This document shows, piece by piece, positions 1 through 5,054 of a stretch of DNA of 5,985 nt. Both the position numbers and the translations under genes were made by a program. The first letter of the stretch is position 1. Every line of letters starts with the position of its first letter. A model generated the notes under the pieces. It did not search any database and was not told the origin of the DNA. It saw only the letters and a list, made by a program, of their open reading frames with translations. Source of the stretch: Gammaproteobacteria bacterium (GTDB lineage Bacteria; Pseudomonadota; Gammaproteobacteria; SZUA-140); the NCBI GenBank assembly GCA_026994735.1, contig JALWQD010000179.1, positions 1 to 5,985 on the forward strand, written 5' to 3'.

Positions 1-420
1 CTTGATGATTGGGCGAGTGATCGCCAATGCCAGGCCAGCGAGAAAGAGCATGTCGGCAGTAGCAGCGATAAGGAAGGCATTTTCCAGCGGCAGAAAAAAG
101 CTCACACGTGCTATTAACCACAGACACCAGAGCAAGGTCAGGGGCCGTTGTTCGAGTGTGCTCAGCCCTGTCCAGTTACTGACCGCAGTGAGTAAAAAAC
201 CACTGATGGCGGCCGCCGCGTAGCCATAGACCATTTCGTGGGCATGCCAGTCGACGGCAGAGAGACCGGCTAATTCGATGCTTACCGCCAAGGGCCCTGT
301 CAGCATCCAGACAAACATAGCGCTGGCAGCGAAAAGAGCGGCACTAAAAAAAAATACGCGGAAACCTTTGGAAAAAAAAGGACTGTGGCCAATATTACTG
401 GCTGTTTCAATGACTATCAT
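1..420 (-). CDS. nnrS: NnrS family protein, N-terminal part (cut by window edge)
   Basis: NnrS proteins are multi-helix inner-membrane proteins, reported to bind haem and copper, that are associated with nitric oxide stress and often belong to NO-responsive regulons. I translated the reverse strand from ATG at 420-418; the frame stays open for 140 codons to the window edge, so only about a third of a usual ~400-residue NnrS is present. The family hallmark is clear: WHAHEM (residues 58-63, His59 and His61 being possible metal/haem ligands), followed by a GYAAAAISGFLLTAV-SNWTG type segment at 66-85. The N terminus has PFFSKGFRVFF at 14-24, resembling the family's conserved start, then hydrophobic helices near 22-42, 65-81, 95-110 and 115-135. 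The ATG overlaps the stop of the upstream HPP gene in an ATGA arrangement, suggesting translational coupling. Family call is firm; the physiological role is inferred. Confidence 0.88.
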   Translation of the reverse strand, partial: MIVIETASNIGHSPFFSKGFRVFFFSAALFAASAMFVWMLTGPLAVSIELAGLSAVDWHAHEMVYGYAAAAISGFLLTAVSNWTGLSTLEQRPLTLLWCLWLIARVSFFLPLENAFLIAATADMLFLAGLALAITRPIIK

Positions 421-1160
421 GGCCTGTCCCGCGAGCTATTATTATCAACATATGAGTCTGTCATTGGCTTTCTTGCAGCCGCTGCTTGTGCCCGGGTAAT
501 GATTTCAAGCAAGTCTTCTTCGGCAATATCTTCAAGCCGGTCCATTTCTGCAAGTGCAATATGCAGGTGCTCAGCCTTTATTTCGCCATGCTGGCCTGGT
601 GTTGTCAGAAAGGTAGGTTTTTTTGTCCAGGCAGCAGGATAGCGATGGCGTGAAAGCAGGTTGTTAAATAACAAAGCACAGATGACAAGGATCAGCGCAT
701 TGACCATTATCGGTAAGAAGGCGTAGGAAAAGCCCAGAGCCTGGATGCTGTCGCCACCATTGATTGCGAGTAGTGCTGTGGCTGCTCCTGGTGGATGCAG
801 GCAGCGCATATAGTACATGGCGCTCAGGGCGAGGCCGAGTGCAACCGAGCCGGCGAGCCAGGGAGGTGACAGTGTTTGCGCACAAGCGACCCCGATGAGG
901 GCTGAAATCACTTGCCCGCCAATGGCCGGCCAAGGTTGCGACAGCGTGGCATGGGGTACGGCAAAGAGCAGAATAGCCGCTGCAGCACTGGGGGTGATGG
1001 TGAGCAGCGCCAGGGGAGCGCCGACGAGCTGGATGCTGATTAACCAGCAAGTGGCAACGCTGATCATGGCTGCACCACCCGCAAAGAGGCGTTCACTATG
1101 GCTGACTTGAAACGGATCGGCACCGAGCCAGTGCAATACCCGTTGGTGAAGTTTTGTCAT
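417..1160 (-). CDS. HPP family integral membrane protein
   Basis: This 247-residue membrane protein carries the HPP-domain hallmark: LHPPGAATAL at residues 121-130, preceded by PSAAAAILLFAVP (57-69) and SQPWPAIGGQVISALIG (74-90), which match conserved HPP blocks. About four to five hydrophobic helices are visible (near 26-48, 50-69, 80-97, 102-118, 143-168). Some HPP members in cyanobacteria and chloroplasts have been linked to nitrite transport, which fits the position divergent from nitrate/nitrite genes, but the substrate here is inference. The tail (197-230) is a charged, probably helical segment rich in Glu and Ala. I recall similar segments joining HPP to CBS domains in longer HPP proteins, but no CBS domain follows here. 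The start is uncertain: the open frame extends to ATG 1310 and another ATG lies at 1199. I prefer ATG 1160 because the extra 50 residues look unlike the family and overlap regulatory DNA. It overlaps nnrS by 4 bp. Confidence 0.85.
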   Translation of the reverse strand: MTKLHQRVLHWLGADPFQVSHSERLFAGGAAMISVATCWLISIQLVGAPLALLTITPSAAAAILLFAVPHATLSQPWPAIGGQVISALIGVACAQTLSPPWLAGSVALGLALSAMYYMRCLHPPGAATALLAINGGDSIQALGFSYAFLPIMVNALILVICALLFNNLLSRHRYPAAWTKKPTFLTTPGQHGEIKAEHLHIALAEMDRLEDIAEEDLLEIITRAQAAAARKPMTDSYVDNNSSRDRP

Positions 1161-1208
1161 TGCCGTCTTGGTCCAGCCAGTGTCCCGTTTTGAAAGCATA
1201 TCTTCAGT

Positions 1209-1219
1209 GCATATTATGC
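1209..1219 (-). promoter_or_regulatory. Possible -10 region and palindrome upstream of HPP gene
   Basis: The sequence GCATA-T-TATGC is a perfect 11-base inverted repeat. Read on the minus strand it contains CATAAT, a 5/6 match to a sigma-70 -10 box, about 50 bases upstream of the preferred HPP start. The best -35 candidate (TTGCCG, 15-bp spacing) is poor. The palindrome could be an operator for a repressor or activator of the HPP-nnrS unit, but it does not fit the NsrR or FNR/DNR consensus well. This is a weak call. Confidence 0.2.
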
Positions 1220-1302
1220 CCTGACAAAGTTGGCGGCAAGCGCTGAATGACACGCCAGCACCCGGAATGGGGTGTTTATCCTTGTGCAATGGCCACAGTA
1301 TC

Positions 1303-1319
1303 TGCACCAATTATGTGCG
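1303..1319. promoter_or_regulatory. NtrC-type enhancer binding site
   Basis: The dyad TGCAC-CAATTAT-GTGCG contains GCAC and GTGC separated by exactly seven bases, the core of the NtrC consensus (TGCACC-N5-GGTGCA). Its centre at 1311 lies about 107 bp upstream of the transcription start predicted from the sigma-54 promoter at 1392-1407, a normal enhancer distance. A weaker inverted repeat, CACCC-N6-GGGTG at 1259-1274, lies about 45 bp further upstream and could be a degenerate second site. The inferred role is activation of the rightward nitrate genes under nitrogen limitation. The pairing of this site with a well-spaced -24/-12 promoter makes the call stronger than either alone. Confidence 0.65.
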
Positions 1320-1391
1320 CGACCGTTTTGTCGACAGGGTCACCTCTTTGTAGTGTTATGAAAATAAAAGGTATTTACGGTAACGTCAGAG

Positions 1392-1407
1392 TGGCATGAT
1401 ATATGCT
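1392..1407 (+). promoter_or_regulatory. Sigma-54 (RpoN) promoter for nasA unit
   Basis: TGGCATG-ATAT-ATGCT matches the -24/-12 consensus TGGCACG-N4-TTGCW at all but two fixed positions. The invariant GG (1393-1394) and GC (1405-1406) have the required spacing. Transcription should start near 1418, giving a leader of about 175 nt before the ATG at 1593. With the NtrC-type dyad upstream, this implies control by nitrogen status. The long leader leaves room for a second, post-initiation control such as nitrate-responsive antitermination known in other nas operons, though I see no classic terminator in it. Confidence 0.72.
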
Positions 1408-1513
1408 AGATCATTCGTGTGGGTGTTTTTGTCGGCCAGTAGCCTTGTGCTGCTCGGTCAATGCTGCGTCAAAGTATATGTTGCTTTGCAGTCATGTCGG
1501 AAATTGTCGTCGA

Positions 1514-1528
1514 TGTTTGTCTCAAACA
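1514..1528 (+). other. Small hairpin in the predicted nasA leader
   Basis: TGTTTG-TCT-CAAACA forms a perfect 6-bp stem with a 3-base loop inside the predicted leader RNA, about 65 nt before the transporter start. It is AU-rich and lacks a following U-tract, so it is not an intrinsic terminator. I could not recognise the paired hexaloop hairpins that ANTAR regulators such as NasT bind. It may be chance. Confidence 0.2.
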
Positions 1529-1592
1529 GCGTTCAAAAAGTGCAACCACTAGCAGATAAACAACCATTCAAGCATGGGGTTAGAGCTGATTT

Positions 1593-3056
1593 ATGAATAT
1601 TTTTTCATTCAAAGGTAAATTCAGGATTCTGCATCTGAGCTGGTTTGCCTTTTTTCTCAGCTTTATGGTCTGGTTCAATTTTTCACCATTATTGGCCTCT
1701 ATTCGGGAAACCTTTGCTCTCGATGAGCAGCAAATCAAATTACTGCTGATCCTGAACGTTGCACTGACCATTCCTGCGCGCATCATTATCGGTATGTTGG
1801 TCGATAAGCATGGCCCTAAGGTGGTGTTTTCAGTGCTGCTGATTCTGGCCAGTATTCTCTGTTTCTTTTTTGCCTTTGCGCAAAGTTATCAGGTGCTGGC
1901 AATCAGTCGTTTCTTCCTGGGTTTTGTCGGTGCCGGTTTTGTTATCGGTATCCGTCTGGTCGCAGAATGGTTTCCTGCTCGTGAGGTGGGTACGGCTGAA
2001 GGCATCTATGGTGGCTGGGGTAATTTTGGTTCGGCTGCTGCAGCAATGTCTTTGCCCGCCCTGGCCATGTGGGTCGGCGCTGGTGATGGCTGGCGCTGGG
2101 CGATTGCCGCAACAGGTGTGGTTGCCTTCATCTATGCCTTTGTCTTCTATTTTCTGGTGCGTAACAATCCCAAGGGGACGACCTATTTTAGACCGAAGAA
2201 ACTGGGGGCTATGGAAGTCAGCAGCCAGGCAGATTTTGTCCTCTATTGTTTGATGACATTGCCTCTTTATTTGGCCCTTGCAGTGCTTGCCTGGAAAATA
2301 TCACCGGCCAATCTGAACATTCTTTCGACAACTGAGAGTTATATTATTTACGTCCTGTTGCTAGCCTATTACAGTTATCAGGTGGTGAAGATATATAGTG
2401 TTAACAAGGCTCTTTTTGATCCGGAAGCAAAGCCGATTCCGGATTTTCATCGCTATGCATTCAAGCAGGTTGCGGTTCTCGATCTTTGTTATATGGTGAC
2501 CTTTGGTTCGGAGTTGGCCGTGATCTCAATGTTGCCGCTGTTTTTTCTCGATACCTTCGATCTCTCTGTTGCCGAGGCCGGGATGGTCGCTTCGGTATTT
2601 GCCGGTTTGAATCTGTTAATGCGGCCTGCCGGTGGATATCTGAGTGACCGCTTTGGCCGCAAGATTGTTCTTTTGACCTGTGTTGCCGGTTTGGCTGTTG
2701 GTTATTTTTTGATGTCCCGGATTGATGGCAGTTGGTCAGTATTGGCTGCCGTTGGTGCGATGGTTGTCGCCTCGGTTTTTGTTAATGCCGGCAACGGTGC
2801 CGTTTATGCTGTTGTGCCATTGATTAAACGTCGAATGACGGGGCAGATTGCCGGTATGGTTGGTGCCTATGGTAATGTCGGCGGCGTGATTTTTCTGACG
2901 GTATTGTCTTTTGTTTCGGCACAAATATTTTTTATTACCATCGCCTGTGCAGCACTGGTCGAGTTTCTTCTCCTGGCCGCCTTTCTCGTTGAACCGAAGG
3001 GATACATGTATGAGGAACAACCGGATGGGACGATTGAAAAGATTGCCTTGCACTGA
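1593..3056 (+). CDS. nasA: NarK/NasA-type MFS nitrate/nitrite transporter
   Basis: This 487-residue protein belongs to the nitrate/nitrite porter (NNP) branch of the major facilitator superfamily and would move nitrate and/or nitrite across the inner membrane. Both nitrate signatures are present: GIYGGWGNFGSAAA (137-150) and GMVGAYGNVGGV (421-432). Arg63 in helix 2 and Arg344 in helix 8 sit where NNP proteins carry their substrate-binding arginines. MFS loop motifs are GMLVDKHGPK (67-76) and GYLSDRFGRK (348-357). Besides the usual 12 helices there are two extra hydrophobic stretches in the central linker (about 213-234 and 248-268), suggesting 14 segments; I recall this from long proteobacterial relatives. 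The start ATG has a modest GAG Shine-Dalgarno about 7 nt upstream, and the N terminus runs straight into helix 1 as expected. It is first in the rightward unit behind the sigma-54 promoter, and the kinase/phosphatase gene follows. Context favours assimilation over respiration; import versus exchange cannot be told. Confidence 0.92.
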   Translation: MNIFSFKGKFRILHLSWFAFFLSFMVWFNFSPLLASIRETFALDEQQIKLLLILNVALTIPARIIIGMLVDKHGPKVVFSVLLILASILCFFFAFAQSYQVLAISRFFLGFVGAGFVIGIRLVAEWFPAREVGTAEGIYGGWGNFGSAAAAMSLPALAMWVGAGDGWRWAIAATGVVAFIYAFVFYFLVRNNPKGTTYFRPKKLGAMEVSSQADFVLYCLMTLPLYLALAVLAWKISPANLNILSTTESYIIYVLLLAYYSYQVVKIYSVNKALFDPEAKPIPDFHRYAFKQVAVLDLCYMVTFGSELAVISMLPLFFLDTFDLSVAEAGMVASVFAGLNLLMRPAGGYLSDRFGRKIVLLTCVAGLAVGYFLMSRIDGSWSVLAAVGAMVVASVFVNAGNGAVYAVVPLIKRRMTGQIAGMVGAYGNVGGVIFLTVLSFVSAQIFFITIACAALVEFLLLAAFLVEPKGYMYEEQPDGTIEKIALH

Positions 3057-3081
3057 TGATGGTGGCCGCGAGTGAGTGTCC

Positions 3082-4794
3082 ATGACGACGAATAATTGTC
3101 TCGAAGTCCTTGCCGGTCAGTGTTCACGGGCCGGTATCAAAGAAGAAAACGAGGATAGCTGCGGTATTCTTTTGCCGGAAGATACGGCGACAATCAATAA
3201 GGGGATCGTCGCCGTTGTTGCCGATGGCGTTGGCGGTAGTGAAGCCGGACGCGAGGCCAGCGAGTATTGCGTTAAAGGTTTTATCTCCGATTATTACAGC
3301 ACACCGGACTCGTGGACCGTGCAGACATCCGGTGAGCGCGTCATCGGCGCGGTCAATAGTTGGCTCTATAATCAGGGACAAAAGCGTTTTCAGACGGACG
3401 TTTCCCTGGCTTCAACGATTGCCGTTCTGGTATTGCGCTCGATGACCGCACATCTGTTTCATGTCGGTGATTCACGTATTCAAATATTACGCGATGGCGA
3501 TTTGCGCTCGCTGACCCGTGACCATCGCATGCAAATTGGTCACGGCAAGAATTATCTTGCCCGCGCGATGGGGGCAGAACATGATGTGCGCATCGAATAT
3601 TCGACGGTTGACCTGCAGCTGGGCGATCTTTTTGTATTGACCTCGGACGGGGTCCATGAATTTCTTTCTGTTGCCGAGATACGGTCCATTATTGACGGCG
3701 AACGGGAGGATATGGAGAAGGCCGCTGAATCTGTCGTTGAGGCGGCGATCAGTGCCGGCAGTGATGATAATGTCACCTGTCAAGTGCTGAAAATACGGTC
3801 GTTACCGAATCAGGACGAGAATGCCTATTATCAGTACCTTACCCGCTTACCTTTCCCGCCACCACTGGGGCCGGGAATGACCATAGATGGTTACGAGGTT
3901 ATCAAGGAATTACACAGCAGCTCGACGATCCAGGTCTATCTTGCCCGTGATCCGGCGAGCGATGATACCTTTGTCATCAAGACGCCGTCGATTAATTATG
4001 AGGACGATGCCGCCTATATTGACCGTTTTGTTCATGAAGAATGGGTTGGACGCAGGATAAACAGCCCGCATGTACTCAAGGTTTGCAAGCTCAAGCATGA
4101 GCGTAGTCATCTCTATTATGGTGCTGAATATATTCAGGGCCAGGCCCTGTCAGAATGGATTGGCGCTAATCCCGTGCCCGACCTTGCTGTTGTTCGCGAT
4201 ATTGCCGAACAGATCGTCAAGGGCTTGCGTGCCTTTCATCGCAAGGAAATGGTGCATCAGGACCTGAAGCCTGAAAATGTCATGATCAGCGCCGAAGGGC
4301 ATGTCAAGATTATTGACTTCGGCAGTACTTTTGTCGCCGGTTTGAAGGAAGTCTATACCCCTGTTGAGCACAGTCTGATTCAGGGCACAGCCAATTATGT
4401 GGCGCCCGAACTGTTTGCCGGCTATGAGGCGAGTCCGAAGACGGATATGTTTTCCCTCGCCGTGACTTTGTATGAAATGCTCTCTGGCGGGCACTTTCCC
4501 TATCCAGCACAAGAAAAGGCAATGGCTCGCAAACATTATCAATATACCTCGATTCGGCACTATAATGAGGCTGTGCCGGTTTGGATGGATGGTGCTGTTC
4601 GCAAGGCCGTTGATCCACAGCCGGACAAGCGTTATCCCGTTTTCTCGGAATTCCTCTATGATCTCTGCCACCCGAATGCCGAATTTATGAAGGCTGGCGA
4701 GCCGCTCATAGAGCGCAGTCCGCTTGCCTTTTGGCGGGCAATGGCGGCAATTCTTGTATTGAGTAACCTGATAACACTGATCATCCTTTTGTAA
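3082..4794 (+). CDS. Membrane-anchored bifunctional PP2C phosphatase / Ser-Thr protein kinase-like protein
   Basis: This 570-residue protein has three parts. Residues 1-238 form a PP2C-type, metal-dependent Ser/Thr phosphatase with metal-site motifs intact: NED (23-25), ADGVGG (47-52), GDSR (129-132), SDG (188-190) and DDN (228-230). Residues 270-530 form a protein-kinase fold with VIK (Lys300), candidate helix-C glutamates 319/320, HQDLKPEN (392-399), DFG (412-414) and VAPE (440-443). Residues 549-570 form one hydrophobic helix at the extreme C terminus, so both enzymes should face the cytoplasm. The glycine-rich loop (277-285) lacks its glycines and the HRD arginine is Gln, so kinase output may be weak or differently regulated. 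The gene starts 25 nt after the transporter stop and is probably cotranscribed. The start may be ATG 3082 (preferred, from spacing to a GAG at 3070) or GTG 3076. A similar gene lies between nasA and nirB in Pseudomonas, as I recall. Substrates are unknown; the transporter or nitrogen-control proteins are guesses. Confidence 0.9.
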   Translation: MTTNNCLEVLAGQCSRAGIKEENEDSCGILLPEDTATINKGIVAVVADGVGGSEAGREASEYCVKGFISDYYSTPDSWTVQTSGERVIGAVNSWLYNQGQKRFQTDVSLASTIAVLVLRSMTAHLFHVGDSRIQILRDGDLRSLTRDHRMQIGHGKNYLARAMGAEHDVRIEYSTVDLQLGDLFVLTSDGVHEFLSVAEIRSIIDGEREDMEKAAESVVEAAISAGSDDNVTCQVLKIRSLPNQDENAYYQYLTRLPFPPPLGPGMTIDGYEVIKELHSSSTIQVYLARDPASDDTFVIKTPSINYEDDAAYIDRFVHEEWVGRRINSPHVLKVCKLKHERSHLYYGAEYIQGQALSEWIGANPVPDLAVVRDIAEQIVKGLRAFHRKEMVHQDLKPENVMISAEGHVKIIDFGSTFVAGLKEVYTPVEHSLIQGTANYVAPELFAGYEASPKTDMFSLAVTLYEMLSGGHFPYPAQEKAMARKHYQYTSIRHYNEAVPVWMDGAVRKAVDPQPDKRYPVFSEFLYDLCHPNAEFMKAGEPLIERSPLAFWRAMAAILVLSNLITLIILL

Positions 4795-4795
4795 G

Positions 4796-4817
4796 AAGCG
4801 CCCTCTGAGGGCCTTTT
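4796..4817 (+). terminator. Probable intrinsic terminator after the kinase/phosphatase gene
   Basis: Directly after the stop codon, GCCCT-CTG-AGGGC forms a 5-bp GC-rich stem with a 3-base loop (4800-4812), followed by C and TTTT. Upstream AAG can pair with part of the T-tract beyond one C-C mismatch. The stem and U-tract are short, so termination may be partial, leaving some read-through into nirB. Confidence 0.5.
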
Positions 4818-4897
4818 GCCGTCGTGTCTTTTTCTTCAGTGGGCAGTCCCGCATCTCATCGCTGTCTTTTTTGTTGTAGCCGCAGGTATTCACTCCT

Positions 4898-4914
4898 TGC
4901 ACCAAAATGTGGCT
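4898..4914. promoter_or_regulatory. Possible degenerate NtrC site upstream of nirB
   Basis: TGCACCA at 4898-4904 is a perfect left half of the NtrC consensus, followed at the right spacing by GTGGCT, which matches only half of the GGTGCA right arm. It would be centred about 127 bp upstream of the start predicted for the nirB sigma-54-like promoter. It is supportive only in combination with that promoter. Confidence 0.3.
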
Positions 4915-5006
4915 TTTCCAGTTAGCCCTGATTTGCGTTGGTGGATGATCTTTTTTTTTGTCGCGGATATTTTTTTATATTATTGTTTTATATGTGATTT
5001 TTTAGT

Positions 5007-5022
5007 TGGCATGAATCTTGAT
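5007..5022 (+). promoter_or_regulatory. Possible sigma-54 promoter for nirB, imperfect -12
   Basis: TGGCATG-AATC-TTGAT has the same -24 element (TGGCATGA) as the promoter in front of nasA, at correct spacing to a -12 region that reads TTGAT instead of TTGCW. Loss of the usually invariant C is a real weakness. If functional, transcription would begin near 5033, 22 nt before the nirB ATG, with room for the GGGG ribosome binding site at 5044-5047. The T-rich, probably bent DNA just upstream would suit a looped enhancer arrangement. Confidence 0.4.
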
Positions 5023-5054
5023 TGACAATAAAGTTATTTCTACGGGGTAGTGCA

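Larger units (their letters stand above)
1161..1592. other. Divergent intergenic control region between HPP gene and nitrate transporter gene
   Basis: This 432-nt stretch separates the leftward HPP-nnrS unit from the rightward transporter unit. It contains the NtrC-like dyad and the sigma-54 promoter listed separately, an AT-rich patch around 1361-1380 between them, and a small palindrome near the HPP start. The stretch after the promoter (about 1418-1592) would be an untranslated leader. I see no convincing gene: short open frames at 1396-1596 and the 5' extension of the HPP frame to 1310 show no recognisable protein signature and overlap the regulatory elements. No tRNA, repeat array or mobile element was seen. 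Confidence 0.7.

Noticed and set aside
1161..1310. N-terminal extension of the HPP frame to ATG 1310
   Set aside because: The added 50 residues look unlike HPP N termini, and the extension covers the NtrC-type dyad and the possible HPP promoter.
1396..1596. Short open frame (66 codons) before nasA
   Set aside because: It starts inside the sigma-54 promoter, upstream of the predicted transcription start, shows no domain, and overlaps the nasA start.
4150..4905. 251-codon open frame on the minus strand
   Set aside because: It is antisense to the well-supported kinase domain and shows no recognisable motif; a shadow of the coding strand.
4816..5025. Short open frame (69 codons, TTG start) encoding two hydrophobic stretches
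   Set aside because: Its hydrophobicity follows from T-rich DNA. It begins inside the terminator hairpin, has no ribosome binding site, and ends within the putative nirB promoter.
5022..5027. Perfect sigma-70 -35 box TTGACA before nirB
   Set aside because: No -10 box at 16-18 bp spacing, and transcription would begin at or after the nirB start codon.
5018..5031. FNR/Anr-like box TTGAT-N4-AATAA before nirB
   Set aside because: Only the left half matches the TTGAT-N4-ATCAA consensus, and an activator centred there at -41.5 would place the transcription start beyond the nirB ATG.
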